From Metarhizobium sp017305935 (GTDB lineage Bacteria; Pseudomonadota; Alphaproteobacteria; Rhizobiales; Rhizobiaceae), in assembly GCF_029601685.1 (NCBI RefSeq), contig NZ_JARRIR010000009.1, positions 124,001-188,000 on the forward strand: DNA of 64,000 nt, read 5' to 3'. Below the pieces are notes generated by a model that ran no database searches, was not told the DNA's origin, and saw nothing but the letters and a program-made list of their open reading frames with translations. The position numbers and the translations under genes were made by a program. Positions within the stretch are counted from its first letter, which is position 1; the number at the start of each line of letters is the position of its first letter. This document shows positions 8,244-17,635 of the stretch, piece by piece.

Positions 8244-8882
8244 TCAGCCGCGTAGCGCCGCCGCTTCCGCCGCAAGCCTGGTGATGCCGGCCCAGTCGCC
8301 GGCCTGCACCAGCTCTTTCGGCGCAACCCAGGAGCCGCCGACGCAGACCACGTTCGGCAGGCCGAGATAGTCCTTCGCGTTCTTCAGCGAGACGCCGCCG
8401 GTCGGGCAGAACAGCGTGCCGGCGAGCGGCGAGCCGAGCGCCTTGAGATAGGCGGCGCCGCCAGCCTGTTCGGCGGGGAAGAACTTCATCACCTGATAGC
8501 CTTCCTCGCGCAACGCCATGACCTCGCTGACGGTCGCAGCGCCCGGCAGCAGCGGCACGGCGGAGCCACGCGCGGCGTCCAGCAACTCCTGCGTCGCGCC
8601 AGGGCTGACGATGAAGGTCGAGCCGGCCGCGACGGCGGCCTCGAAATGGGCGGGGTTGAGGATCGTGCCGGCGCCGACATGGGCGCCCTCGACCTCCGCC
8701 GCCACGGCGCGCACCGCATCGAGAGCGGCGGGCGTGCGCATGGTGATCTCGATCGCCTTCAGGCCGCCGGCAACCAGCGCCCGGGCGAGCGGCACGGCGG
8801 ATGCCGCATCCTCGACGATCAGCACCGGTACGACCGGCTGCAGTTTCAGGATCGAGAGAAGCTTTTCGGTTTTTTCGCCCAT
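8244..8882 (-). CDS. eda: 2-keto-3-deoxy-6-phosphogluconate aldolase
   Basis: A 212-residue Entner-Doudoroff aldolase that splits KDPG to pyruvate and glyceraldehyde 3-phosphate. Lys133 in VMKFFPAEQ is the Schiff-base lysine and Glu45 in AIEITMRT the general acid/base. The phosphate-binding FCPTGGVSLKN segment is also present. The length fits the bacterial trimeric enzyme. The start at 8882 has AAGGA about ten bases upstream; in-frame sequence further upstream is not conserved-looking. It stands alone rather than beside edd or zwf, which is common for rhizobia. Confidence 0.95.
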   Translation of the reverse strand: MGEKTEKLLSILKLQPVVPVLIVEDAASAVPLARALVAGGLKAIEITMRTPAALDAVRAVAAEVEGAHVGAGTILNPAHFEAAVAAGSTFIVSPGATQELLDAARGSAVPLLPGAATVSEVMALREEGYQVMKFFPAEQAGGAAYLKALGSPLAGTLFCPTGGVSLKNAKDYLGLPNVVCVGGSWVAPKELVQAGDWAGITRLAAEAAALRG

Positions 8883-9042
8883 GGCCGAACAGTCCTTAAA
8901 ACGATTAGAATTGCTTTTCGAATACCCCGCCCCTATGACGATGTCGAGACAAATAAGCCGGAAAATTCCGTCCGCGGCTTTACGCGGGCCTGCCTTATCC
9001 GCTAGCCTCTCGCCCTGGCAAGGGCTCTCGCACGGATAACCT

Positions 9043-9537
9043 ATGGCAAAAGAGATCGAGCGCAAGTTTCTGGTTCTCGACGAGCGCTGGCGGGAGACCG
9101 CCCGAAACCACACCTCGATGCGACAGGCCTATATCGCCTCGATGGAGGACCGGTCGCTCCGGGTGCGCATTCTCGACGGCATATCCGCCAAGCTGACGAT
9201 CAAGATCGGCCGCAGCGCCATGACCCGCGACGAGTTCGAATACGACATCCCCCTCGATGACGCCGAGGAAATGCTCGGCAACGCCATCGGCATCGTCCTC
9301 GACAAGACCCGCCACGAGGTCGCACATGACGGTTATGTCTGGGAGGTCGACGTCTATCACGGCGCCTATAACGGACTGGTGGTCGCCGAAGTCGAACTCG
9401 ATTCGGAACACCAGAACCCGCCGCTGCCCGACTGGCTGGGACCGGAGGTCACCGGCGACTCGCGCTATTCCAACCAGTCGCTGGCGACCGAGGATCTGCG
9501 CGGCGAAATGGGGTTGCCGCTTCCGACTGCGTCCTGA
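9043..9537 (+). CDS. CYTH-domain triphosphatase-like protein
   Basis: A 164-residue protein made of one CYTH domain. The hallmark ExExK is Glu4-Ile-Glu6-Arg-Lys8. Basic and acidic strands expected for the triphosphate tunnel follow: SLRVRI, AKLTIKIG, RDEFEYDIP, WEVDVYHG, LVVAEVEL. Small stand-alone bacterial CYTH proteins of this type hydrolyse inorganic triphosphate; adenylate cyclase activity (class IV) is another possibility that sequence alone does not exclude. It is divergent from eda across 160 bases. Confidence 0.85.
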   Translation: MAKEIERKFLVLDERWRETARNHTSMRQAYIASMEDRSLRVRILDGISAKLTIKIGRSAMTRDEFEYDIPLDDAEEMLGNAIGIVLDKTRHEVAHDGYVWEVDVYHGAYNGLVVAEVELDSEHQNPPLPDWLGPEVTGDSRYSNQSLATEDLRGEMGLPLPTAS

Positions 9538-9597
9538 CGCCAGATGCCGCAGGGGGCTACCGTTGCGTGCGCGGCCCGAAAGCGGTATTTCCGGACC

Positions 9598-10539
9598 ATG
9601 ACCGATCATCTTTTCGACCAAACGAATGCGGACGGCGCGTTTCTCGTCGCCGCGCTCTATCATTTCGTGGCGCTGCCGCGCTTCGAGGCGCTGCGCGCGC
9701 CCCTTCAGCGGGTATGCGAGGACAATGGCGTCAAGGGCACGCTGCTTCTGGCGCATGAGGGCATCAACGGCACGATCGCCGGCCCGCCGGACGGCATCGG
9801 GGCGGTGCTCGCCTTCCTGCGCGCCCAGCCGGAACTCAAGGGGCTGGAGCACAAGGAAAGTCATGCCTCGGCCATGCCTTTCTTGCGCATGAAGGTGCGG
9901 CTGAAGAAGGAAATCGTCACCATGGGCGTCGAGAATATCGACCCAAACCGCGTCGTCGGCACCTATGTCGAGCCGAAGGACTGGAACGCGCTGATTTCCG
10001 ATCCCGACACCATCGTCATCGATACCCGCAACGATTACGAAACCGCCATCGGCATCTTCCGCGGCGCCGTCGACCCGAAGACCAAGACATTCCGAGAGTT
10101 CCCCGGCTGGGTGCGCGACCATCCCGGCCTGCACAACAAGCCGAAGATCGCCATGTATTGCACCGGCGGCATCCGCTGCGAGAAGGCCACCGCCTTCATG
10201 AAGGAACAGGGTTTCGACGAGGTCTACCACCTCAAGGGCGGCATCCTGAAATATCTCGAACAGGTGCCGGAGGAGGACAGCCTCTGGGAAGGCGCCTGCT
10301 TCGTCTTCGATGACCGCGTCTCCGTCACCCATGGCCTGAAGGAGGGCGAGCATATCCTCTGTCGCGCCTGCCGCCAGCCGCTGACGGCTGAGGACGTCGC
10401 CTCGCCGCTCTACGAGGAAGGCGTCACCTGCCCGCATTGCGCCGAGACCCAGAGCGAGACCGACCGCCAGCGTTTTCGCGAACGCCAGCGCCAGATCGCG
10501 CTTGCAAAGAAGCGCGGCCAAAAGCACCTCGGAAGTTAG
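9598..10539 (+). CDS. trhO: tRNA uridine-34 hydroxylase, rhodanese family
   Basis: A 313-residue YceA/TrhO protein that forms 5-hydroxyuridine at tRNA position 34 in an oxygen-dependent reaction. The N-terminal acylphosphatase-like part contains KGTLLLAHEGINGTIAG. The rhodanese domain has IDTRNDYE and the active-site loop MYCTGGIRCEKA. The C-terminus has paired CRAC and CPHC motifs, a likely zinc site, and a basic tail. The ATG at 9598 is chosen because the family begins shortly before the DHLF segment; an upstream in-frame ATG at 9544 would add an unconserved leader. Confidence 0.9.
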   Translation: MTDHLFDQTNADGAFLVAALYHFVALPRFEALRAPLQRVCEDNGVKGTLLLAHEGINGTIAGPPDGIGAVLAFLRAQPELKGLEHKESHASAMPFLRMKVRLKKEIVTMGVENIDPNRVVGTYVEPKDWNALISDPDTIVIDTRNDYETAIGIFRGAVDPKTKTFREFPGWVRDHPGLHNKPKIAMYCTGGIRCEKATAFMKEQGFDEVYHLKGGILKYLEQVPEEDSLWEGACFVFDDRVSVTHGLKEGEHILCRACRQPLTAEDVASPLYEEGVTCPHCAETQSETDRQRFRERQRQIALAKKRGQKHLGS

Positions 10540-10599
10540 AAGGTTCTCCTCTGGCGCAATTGCCGACGCAGAACCGCTCTACACTTTTGCTGGAATAGC

Positions 10600-12792
10600 C
10601 TACGCCGCGATGACCCGCCCGCCGCGTTCGGAAAGCAGCGCGGCGATCTCGGCGGCCGGGGCGGGCCGGCCGAAATGAAAACCCTGCATCTCGTCGCAGC
10701 CGCAGGAGCGCAGTGCGAGCGCCTGACGCTCTTCCTCGATGCCTTCGGCGGTGACGGGAATATCCAGCGCCCGCGCCATGGCGACGGTCGCCTGCAGCAG
10801 GTCGCGGGCCTTGACGCTGTCATGCACGGCAGCAACGAGCGAGCGGTCGATCTTCATCCGGTCGAAACCGAACTGCCGCAGGTAACCGACGCTGGAGAAA
10901 CCGGCGCCGAAATCGTCGAGCGCGATCTTGACGCCGATCGCCTTCAGCCGGTCGATGGTCCACCGGGCACGCGCCGGGTTCTGGATGAAATAACCCTCCG
11001 TGACCTCCAGCGTGATCCTTTCGGGATCGACGCCGGTCTGGCGGATGACATCGGCGACATTCACGGTAAAAGCCGGGTTGCGGAATTGCCCGGGCGAAAT
11101 GTTGATGGCCACATGCAGATCGGGCCATTCGAGGATCTGCAGACAGGCGGTGCGCAGCACGAACATGCCGAGCGCATCGATCAGTCCCGTGGTTTCGGCC
11201 ACCGGAATGAAACTGTCGGGCGGCACCGGCCCGTGCCCGGCCCGCGTCCAGCGCACCAGCGCCTCGACGCCGACGATGGCGCAGTCGATGGCGCGCACCA
11301 CCGGCTGGTAGGCCACCGTCAGCTCGCCATTCTCGATGGCGCGGCGCAGGTCGATCTCTATCCGGTTCTTCTCCTCGCGATCGGCATCCATGTCGGGATC
11401 GTAGGCGAAGATGCGGCCGCGGCCGTTTTCCTTGGCCTTGTACATGGCGAGGTCGGCGCGGCGCAGCGCCTCGTCGCAATCGACGAGGCCGAGCGGCGAC
11501 GCGGCAATGCCGATGCTGGCGCCGACGGTCGCGACCCGCTCGCCGATGACCAGCGGCTCGGCGAAGAAGGACAGCACCGCCTCTCCCAGCTTGCGCGCCA
11601 CCTCCTCCGACTGGCGTGTGGCGATGGCGACGGCGAATTCGTCGCCGCCGATGCGCGCCAGCATGGCGTCGGGCGGCACCAGCACCTGCAAACCCGCGGA
11701 GACGCCGCGGATGAGCTGGTCGCCGGTGCCATGTCCATAGGCGTCGTTGACCTCCTTGAAGCCGTCGAGATCGAGATAGAGCAGGAAGACGCTGCATTTC
11801 TCGTCGCGGGCGGTGCGGATCAGCTTTTCCAGGCCGGCATAGAAGCCGGAGCGATTGAGCAACCCGCTGAGCCGGTCCTCCATGGCAAGCTTCTGTGCCC
11901 TGGTCTCGTCTTCCTTGAGGCGACGCATGGCGACGACGCCGAGCAGCAACAGGCCGAGGAAGAAGCAGCCGACGATGCCGACCGCCACCAGCACCAGCGG
12001 CCGCGCCTGCTCGAAGCTGGCATCGCCCGGCACCCGCGAGGTCCATACCAGCTTGGCGAGCAGTTTTCCCGTCGCATCGATGATCGGCGCGAAATAGGGG
12101 CTCATCACCTCCGGGCCGACCAGTCGCAGGCCGGGAATGACATAGGTGTCGGAGAGCTTGCGGACCTTGTCCTCGTTCAGGTGACGGGCATAGACGAGAT
12201 AACGCTGGTCCTTGACCGGCACCGACAGCTCGCCGCTCTTCATGCGCACCAGCGACACGCCTGCCGCCGCGATTCCGTCGCGGGTTTCGACGAATCCGGC
12301 CGCCTCCGGCGCGGCGCGCGACTGCGGCGCGCTGGCATTGATGAACAGCGTGGCGATCGCCGGGCTGAAATAGCTGTCCAGCGTCTCCTCCAGTGGCTTG
12401 CCATGGCGATAGGCCATGTAGACCTTGCGATCGAGACCGACGACGAAAGCGGTGTCGAACAGGTCGCTGTTGACGGTCATGTCGCCGATATTGCTGATCA
12501 CCCAGTCCTGCTGGTCGGGCGCATAGACATATTGAGCGGCGTCGTCCCAGGCGGCGTAGTCGTTGAGCGTCGCCTTCAATTGCCAGACGAAGGTCTGCAG
12601 GGCGCCATTGGTGGTTTCCTGCGAGCGGCCGTCATCGAGGTCGTTGGCATGGCGCGCGACCTGGCCGATGGCGGCCAGCACGATGGAGGTCACGATGACG
12701 ACAACCATCGCGAATGCCACCAGAACGGCAAGCACGGCAAGCTGCCGGCGTCCCTCGCTCGTTTCTGGAATAAGCCGCGACAAAAGCTGCAT
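10600..12792 (-). CDS. CHASE4-GGDEF-EAL cyclic-di-GMP protein
   Basis: A 730-residue inner-membrane signalling protein. A transmembrane segment (about 18-42) is followed by a periplasmic CHASE4 sensor with the typical NDYAAWDDAAQY start, a second transmembrane segment (about 270-292), a GGDEF domain (about 305-460) and an EAL domain (about 475-725). RIGGDEF is intact, so cyclase activity is possible. EAL residues are also intact: GVEALVRW, EVTEGY, LDDFGAG and TAEGIEEE. No RxxD inhibitory site precedes GGDEF; the equivalent residues read PPDA. The net direction of activity cannot be told from sequence. It is monocistronic in this window. Confidence 0.92.
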   Translation of the reverse strand: MQLLSRLIPETSEGRRQLAVLAVLVAFAMVVVIVTSIVLAAIGQVARHANDLDDGRSQETTNGALQTFVWQLKATLNDYAAWDDAAQYVYAPDQQDWVISNIGDMTVNSDLFDTAFVVGLDRKVYMAYRHGKPLEETLDSYFSPAIATLFINASAPQSRAAPEAAGFVETRDGIAAAGVSLVRMKSGELSVPVKDQRYLVYARHLNEDKVRKLSDTYVIPGLRLVGPEVMSPYFAPIIDATGKLLAKLVWTSRVPGDASFEQARPLVLVAVGIVGCFFLGLLLLGVVAMRRLKEDETRAQKLAMEDRLSGLLNRSGFYAGLEKLIRTARDEKCSVFLLYLDLDGFKEVNDAYGHGTGDQLIRGVSAGLQVLVPPDAMLARIGGDEFAVAIATRQSEEVARKLGEAVLSFFAEPLVIGERVATVGASIGIAASPLGLVDCDEALRRADLAMYKAKENGRGRIFAYDPDMDADREEKNRIEIDLRRAIENGELTVAYQPVVRAIDCAIVGVEALVRWTRAGHGPVPPDSFIPVAETTGLIDALGMFVLRTACLQILEWPDLHVAINISPGQFRNPAFTVNVADVIRQTGVDPERITLEVTEGYFIQNPARARWTIDRLKAIGVKIALDDFGAGFSSVGYLRQFGFDRMKIDRSLVAAVHDSVKARDLLQATVAMARALDIPVTAEGIEEERQALALRSCGCDEMQGFHFGRPAPAAEIAALLSERGGRVIAA

Positions 12793-12907
12793 CCCTTGAC
12801 TCCATACAATCGATACAGCTTAGGGAAAAACCTTCAGAATAGGTTAAACGCGGCGGCGAATACCTGCCTTTGCGCGTGTAGCCGCGATTCGCCTCTGAGG
12901 TGTAGTG

Positions 12908-14281
12908 CTAGCCTGCCTTGTGATTCCCGTGCGGAAACCGGCCGGCGAGAGCGCCATACCATAGGCCGCTCTTCTTGATCGTGCGCACCTGCGTCTCGTA
13001 ATCCACATGCACGAGGCCGAAGCGCATCCGGTAACCCTCGGCCCATTCGAAGTTGTCCATCAGACTCCAGGCAAAATAGCCGCGCAGCGGATAACCTTCG
13101 CCGACCAGATCGGCGCAGACCGAAAGATGCCGCGCATAATAATCGAGGCGCGGCTGGTCGTCGACCGCGCCGTCCTCGATGCCCATGTTGTAGGCCGCGC
13201 CGTTTTCGGTGATGTAGAGGTCGGGCAGGTCGTAGCGGGCATAAAGCTCCTCGACCAGCGAGCGCAGCGCCGAGGGACAGATTTCCCAGCCGATGTCGGT
13301 CCTGCTCTCCTCGACCGGCGGCGCGGCGACGGTCGCGGGGAAGACCGCACCCTCGGAGGGATCGTCTGCGACGCGCATCGGCGTGTAATAATTCAGGCCC
13401 CACCAGTCGAGCGGCCGGTTGATGGTCGCAAGATCGCCCTCGGCGATCTCAGGCATCTGCGTGCCGAGCGCCTCCATAAAGGCCGGCGGGTAATGGCCCT
13501 TGAAGACCGGATCGAAGAACACGCCATTGTGGAAATCGAAGGCGCGCAGCATCGCGGCGCGATCCGCGGGCCCATCGCTGCCGGGGAAGATCGAATGGGC
13601 ATTCAGCACCAGGCCGACCGGAACCGAGGGAGCCGCGTCGCGGATCGCCTCGACGCCGAGGCCATGGGCGAGATTGGTGTGGTGCAAAGCGGCGAGCGCC
13701 GCTTCCATGTTGCGCTCACCCGGCGCGTGAATGCCATAGAGATGGCTGAGCCAGACCGAGCACCAGGGCTCGTTGAAGGTCGCGACGCTGTCGAGGCGGT
13801 CGCCCAGCCGCTCCATGACGATGCGGGCATAGCGCTGGAAGGCGTAGGCCGTCGAGCGCGCCGTCCAGCCGCCGTCGCCCATCAGCGTCAGCGGCAGATC
13901 CCAATGGTATAGCGTCGCAAACGTCTGGATACCGCGCGCCTTGCAGCCGTCGACGAGACGATCGTAGAAATCCAGCCCCTTCTCGTTGATCGGGCCGGTG
14001 CCATCGGGCAGGATGCGCGGCCAGGCGATGGAGAAGCGATAGGCTTTCACGCCCATGGACTGGATGAGGTCGAGATCGGCCTCCAGCCGGTTGTAGTGAT
14101 CGCAGGCGATATCGCCGTTGTCGCGATTATGGACCCGACCGGGCATGTTGGAGAAGGCATCCCAGATCGACGGCTTGCGCCCATCCGCCTTCGACGCCCC
14201 TTCGATCTGGAACGCCGCGGTGGCGACGCCGAACAGGAAATCACCGGGAAAGCGCGCGGACAGGTCTTTCGGATCGATCAT
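12908..14281 (-). CDS. Family GH1 beta-glucosidase
   Basis: A 457-residue glycoside hydrolase of family 1 with a TIM-barrel fold. Glu171 in TFNEPW is the acid/base and Glu359 in YITENGAAY the nucleophile. The N-terminal FLFGVATAAFQIEG and the late FAWSLMDNFEWAEGY, which lines the sugar subsite, are both canonical. No signal peptide is visible, so it is cytoplasmic and would act on imported beta-glucosides. No sugar transporter adjoins it. Beta-glucosidase is the usual activity, but GH1 members also include galactosidases and 6-phospho-glycosidases; the latter is less likely in alpha-proteobacteria. Confidence 0.93.
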   Translation of the reverse strand: MIDPKDLSARFPGDFLFGVATAAFQIEGASKADGRKPSIWDAFSNMPGRVHNRDNGDIACDHYNRLEADLDLIQSMGVKAYRFSIAWPRILPDGTGPINEKGLDFYDRLVDGCKARGIQTFATLYHWDLPLTLMGDGGWTARSTAYAFQRYARIVMERLGDRLDSVATFNEPWCSVWLSHLYGIHAPGERNMEAALAALHHTNLAHGLGVEAIRDAAPSVPVGLVLNAHSIFPGSDGPADRAAMLRAFDFHNGVFFDPVFKGHYPPAFMEALGTQMPEIAEGDLATINRPLDWWGLNYYTPMRVADDPSEGAVFPATVAAPPVEESRTDIGWEICPSALRSLVEELYARYDLPDLYITENGAAYNMGIEDGAVDDQPRLDYYARHLSVCADLVGEGYPLRGYFAWSLMDNFEWAEGYRMRFGLVHVDYETQVRTIKKSGLWYGALAGRFPHGNHKAG

Positions 14282-14325
14282 CTCAAACCGCCTTGTGGAT
14301 CGGATGTGGGCCGGAGGTGACTAAG

Positions 14326-14368
14326 GCATTTCCGGCCGAAGCGAGATCGCTTCGGCGCCGGACAATGC
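14326..14368. repeat. Dispersed palindromic repeat, second copy
   Basis: GCATTTCCGGCCGAAGCGAG with its inverted continuation ending CGGACAATGC, followed by GATAAAAAC. It shares its outer frame with 7098-7129. Such GCATTTCC palindromes are common between rhizobial genes. It lies between the GH1 start and the adjacent hairpin, within a 247-base gap. Confidence 0.5.
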
Positions 14369-14370
14369 GA

Positions 14371-14425
14371 TAAAAACAAAAAGATAGAGCATTTCCGGTG
14401 ATTTCTTGTTCACCGGAAATGCTCT
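14371..14425 (-). terminator. Rho-independent terminator of the 48-residue protein gene
   Basis: Perfect 16-bp stem (AGAGCATTTCCGGTGA and its complement, 14386-14401 with 14410-14425) and an eight-base loop, followed on the minus strand by TATCTTTTTGTTTTT. Hairpin plus T-run make a clear terminator for the upstream small gene and isolate the GH1 gene. Confidence 0.78.
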
Positions 14426-14528
14426 AATCGAACAGGAGAGTTTTGTACAGTCCGCCCTGCAACGTTGCAGGCTGCTTTCGGGAATTGGGGCTGCACGGCC
14501 GCGATGGCGGCGGCAGCCCTGGCCGATA

Positions 14529-14675
14529 TCAGTTTTCCTGTACCGAGATCCCGTTTTCCCCGACCTTGATCTCGACGCCCGAGGGCTTGGTCTCCTGACG
14601 ATAGACATAGATGCCGAGGCCGACGACCACCACCACGAGCGCCCCGACCAGTGCGTAAAGCCCATTGCGATTCAT
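14529..14675 (-). CDS. 48-residue single-span membrane protein
   Basis: A short frame starting MNRNGLYALVGALVVVVVGL, with one transmembrane helix (about 6-25) and a hydrophilic C-terminus containing SGVEIKVGENGISVQEN. I read the C-terminal tail as exposed to the periplasm because the N-terminus is basic, though this is only a topology guess. No strong Shine-Dalgarno site is seen close to the ATG. The composition and codon use look coding, and a strong terminator follows it. I do not recognise a named family; short proteins of this layout are annotated as hypothetical in rhizobia. Confidence 0.65.
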   Translation of the reverse strand: MNRNGLYALVGALVVVVVGLGIYVYRQETKPSGVEIKVGENGISVQEN

Positions 14676-14785
14676 GCTGCATTCACCCCTTACCGTTGCT
14701 TACGGATTGCGTGAGATAGGAGGTGACAGGCAAATGGCAAGGCCGATGTCGCACCCATGCGGGAATCAGGCGCGACATCCAGCCG

Positions 14786-16372
14786 TCAGTGCCCGCCGCC
14801 GCCGCCGGTCGGCGCGGCCTGCGGCTTCTTGATCAGCATGGCAAGCACGATCAGCATCGAGAACAGCGCCGTCAGGATCAGGAACACGTCGATGAAGGAC
14901 ATGATCATCGCCTGCTGCGTCACCATGCCGGAGAGCTTGCGGATGGCGATGGCGGTGCCGTCGAGCCCGTAGGAGCTGTAGTTGCCGGCAATGTTGCGCA
15001 GCTTCTCCATCGCCTCCGGATTGCCCCATTGAACATGCTCGGCAAGGCGTGCGTAATGCTCCTGCTCGCGCTGGGTCAGGATGGTGTTGATCGCCGCCAG
15101 CCCCACCGCGCCGCCGAGGTTTCGCGTCAGGTTGAACACGCCGGACGCACCGCGGATCTTGGCCGGCGGCAGCGTGCCGAGCGCGACGTTGTTGATCGGC
15201 ACCATGCACAGCATCAGCCCGACGCCGCGCAGGATCTGCGGCACCAGCAGCTCGTAGAAATCCCAGTCCGCCGTCATCGAGCTCATGATCCAGGTGCCGG
15301 AGGCGAAGCTGGCGAAACCGATCATCATCATGACGCGCGGGTCCATCTTGACCGACAACCGCCCGGCGACCGGGGCGGTGAAGAACATCGCCAGGCCCGA
15401 GACGAACATGGTCTCGCCGATCATCAGGCTGTCATACCCCCTGATGCGGCCGAGATAGAGCGGATAGAGATAGGTCAGGCCATAAAGCCCGATGCCCATG
15501 ACGAAGGAGAACAGCGAACCGAAGGCAAAGTTTCGGTTGGTGAAGGCGCGCAGATCGACGACCGGAAAATCCACCGTGAAGGCGCGGTAAAAGAACACCA
15601 CCGCGCCGATTGCGGAGGCGACCGCGCCGTAGCGGATCAATTCGTCGCTGAACCAGTCGTTGGCGTTACCCTCTTCCAGGACATATTCGAGCGCGCCCAG
15701 GAACACCGCCATCGAAATCAGCCCCCACCAGTCGAACTTGCGGAACAGATGCCATTCCGGCTTGTCGAAATCGATGAGGTTCCAGGTGACGACGGTGACG
15801 ATGATGCCCGGAATGACGTTGATCAGGAACAGCCAATGCCAGGAGAAGGCGTGGCTGAGATAGCCGCCGATGGTCGGGCCGATGGTCGGCGCCAGCGTGG
15901 CCACGAGGCCGATCATCGGCGAAACGACGCTACGCTTTGAGGGCGGGAAGATGGTAAAGGCGGCCGCGAAGACCGACGGGATCATGCCGCCGCCGATGAA
16001 CCCCTGCAGGGCGCGGTAGATGATCATCTGGTCGATGTTCGTGGCGGTGGCCGCCAGCATGCTCGCCAGCGTGAAGCCGGCGGCGGAAACGGAAAACAGG
16101 ATGCGCGTCGAGACGATGCGCGCAAGCGTCCCCGAGAGCGGGATCATCACCACCTCGGCGATGAGATAGGCCGTCTGCACCCAGGCGACCTCGTCCGAGC
16201 CGGCGCTCAGGCCCGCCTGGATTTCCGCAAGCGAGGCGGAGACGATCTGGATGTCGAGGATCGACATGAACATGCCGAAGACCATGGCGAAGAAGGCGAT
16301 CATCCGCTTCGTATCGACATGGTCCGCGGCCGGCGCCTGGGGCGCCGTCCCGTTCATCGTTGCAGTCGCCAT
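14786..16372 (-). CDS. emrB: DHA2-family drug efflux permease
   Basis: A 528-residue, roughly 14-helix major facilitator protein of the EmrB/QacA group. Residues VDTKRMIAFFAMVFGMFMSILD open helix 1, and the second-helix motif WVQTAYLIAEVVMIPLSG is the drug:H+ antiporter-2 signature. FMGGG-type motif C appears as LQGFIGGGMIPSVFAA. It is the proton-driven partner of the membrane fusion protein EmrA encoded 42 bases upstream on the same strand. Its ATG has GGAGG at about nine bases. An outer-membrane TolC-type protein, needed to complete the pump, is not in the window. Confidence 0.92.
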   Translation of the reverse strand: MATATMNGTAPQAPAADHVDTKRMIAFFAMVFGMFMSILDIQIVSASLAEIQAGLSAGSDEVAWVQTAYLIAEVVMIPLSGTLARIVSTRILFSVSAAGFTLASMLAATATNIDQMIIYRALQGFIGGGMIPSVFAAAFTIFPPSKRSVVSPMIGLVATLAPTIGPTIGGYLSHAFSWHWLFLINVIPGIIVTVVTWNLIDFDKPEWHLFRKFDWWGLISMAVFLGALEYVLEEGNANDWFSDELIRYGAVASAIGAVVFFYRAFTVDFPVVDLRAFTNRNFAFGSLFSFVMGIGLYGLTYLYPLYLGRIRGYDSLMIGETMFVSGLAMFFTAPVAGRLSVKMDPRVMMMIGFASFASGTWIMSSMTADWDFYELLVPQILRGVGLMLCMVPINNVALGTLPPAKIRGASGVFNLTRNLGGAVGLAAINTILTQREQEHYARLAEHVQWGNPEAMEKLRNIAGNYSSYGLDGTAIAIRKLSGMVTQQAMIMSFIDVFLILTALFSMLIVLAMLIKKPQAAPTGGGGGH

Positions 16373-16414
16373 GGCCGTCGGCCTCCGCGCTTTCTTTTTT
16401 AGCTATCGCTCTTG

Positions 16415-17635
16415 TTACTTCTGTTCGGCCGCAATCGCGCCGCCCTGCGGGGCGGTACGGGTGTCGACGTCGACGACGACGCTGAGGCCGGCGCGCAGGT
16501 GGCCGCTGTCGAGGGCGTCCTGCGGCAGCGCGATGCGCACCGGCACGCGCTGGATCACCTTGGTGAAGTTGCCGGTGGCATTTTCCGGCGGCAGCATCGA
16601 GAAGACCGAGCCGGAGGCCGGCGCGATCGACTGCACCGTGCCGATGACCGGCTTGTCGTCAAAGGCATCGACATGGACGCGCACCTTCTCGCCGGTCTTC
16701 AGCTGCGAGATCTGCGTTTCCTTGAAGTTGGCCTCGATATAAAGCTCCTTCACCGGAACCAGCGCGGCAAGCCGCGTGCCGGGCGAGACGAGGTCGCCGA
16801 CCTGCACCGAGACATTGCCGATGATGCCGTCATAGGGGGCGCGCAGGATCGTGAAGCCGAGGTCGCGGGTCGCCTTGTCGCGGGTCAGCTCCAGCGAGCG
16901 CACGGTGCTTTCGGCTTCCTTGCGCTGCGCCTGCAGGAGTGTGATGTTGGAGCCGGCGGCGGTGACGCTCGCCTGTCCGGCAGCGAGATTGGCCTGGGCC
17001 TGTTGCAGCGCGATTTCGGCATTGTCGAGCGAGGCGACGGTGCCGACGGACTTTTGCTGCAGTTCGGCGGCGCGTTTGCGATTGATTTCTGCACCGCGCA
17101 GCGCCGCCTCCAGCGCGCCCTGCTGGGCCTCGGCCTGCTTCAGCGACGATTGCGCCCCGGCGATCTGGGCATCGATGCGATCCAGCGACAGCTTCTGGGT
17201 GGCGATCTGCGCCTTGGCCTGGTCGACGGCGATGGTGTAGTCGCCATCGTCGAGCGTCACCAGGGGATCGCCGGCCTTGACCGTCTGGTTGGCGATCACA
17301 TGCACCTTGGCCACGTAACCGCTGACCTTGGGGGAAATGGTGGCGATATCGCCATGGATATAGGCATCGTCCGTGGAGACCAGGAAACGCCCGTCGATCC
17401 ACCAGTTGTAGCCATACCAGCCGCCGGCGCCGAGCGCGGCCAGAACGAAGAGCGGCAGCAGCAGGCTGCGGCGCTTCTTCTTGGGCGCTTCCGGCGCCTT
17501 GGTTTCGACCGGCGCGGCGGCGGCGGGCGCCTCGGCCTTGTCGCGCATCTCGGCGGAGACGGCCTCGTTCTCTGCCGCTTCCCCTTCCGAAACGCTCACG
17601 ACGCGAGCGACATTTGTTTTCTTCGAGCCAGCCAT
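16415..17635 (-). CDS. emrA: EmrA/HlyD-type membrane fusion protein
   Basis: A 406-residue periplasmic adaptor anchored by one N-terminal helix (about residues 57-77, LLLPLFVLAALGAGGWYGY). The lipoyl/barrel-sandwich halves are seen as VSTDDAYIHGDIATISPKVSGYV and, after a long coiled-coil (about 130-235, rich in Gln and Ala), LRAPYDGIIGNVSVQVGDLVSPG. The beta-barrel segment YIEANFKETQI follows. The first 55 residues are charged and low in complexity. It is first gene of an emrAB operon divergent from a TetR gene, with operator-like palindromes in between. Confidence 0.92.
   Translation of the reverse strand: MAGSKKTNVARVVSVSEGEAAENEAVSAEMRDKAEAPAAAAPVETKAPEAPKKKRRSLLLPLFVLAALGAGGWYGYNWWIDGRFLVSTDDAYIHGDIATISPKVSGYVAKVHVIANQTVKAGDPLVTLDDGDYTIAVDQAKAQIATQKLSLDRIDAQIAGAQSSLKQAEAQQGALEAALRGAEINRKRAAELQQKSVGTVASLDNAEIALQQAQANLAAGQASVTAAGSNITLLQAQRKEAESTVRSLELTRDKATRDLGFTILRAPYDGIIGNVSVQVGDLVSPGTRLAALVPVKELYIEANFKETQISQLKTGEKVRVHVDAFDDKPVIGTVQSIAPASGSVFSMLPPENATGNFTKVIQRVPVRIALPQDALDSGHLRAGLSVVVDVDTRTAPQGGAIAAEQK

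Noticed and set aside
10675..12978. 767-codon plus-strand frame
   Set aside because: Antisense of the GGDEF-EAL gene with the same shadow composition; the minus-strand protein has complete motifs.
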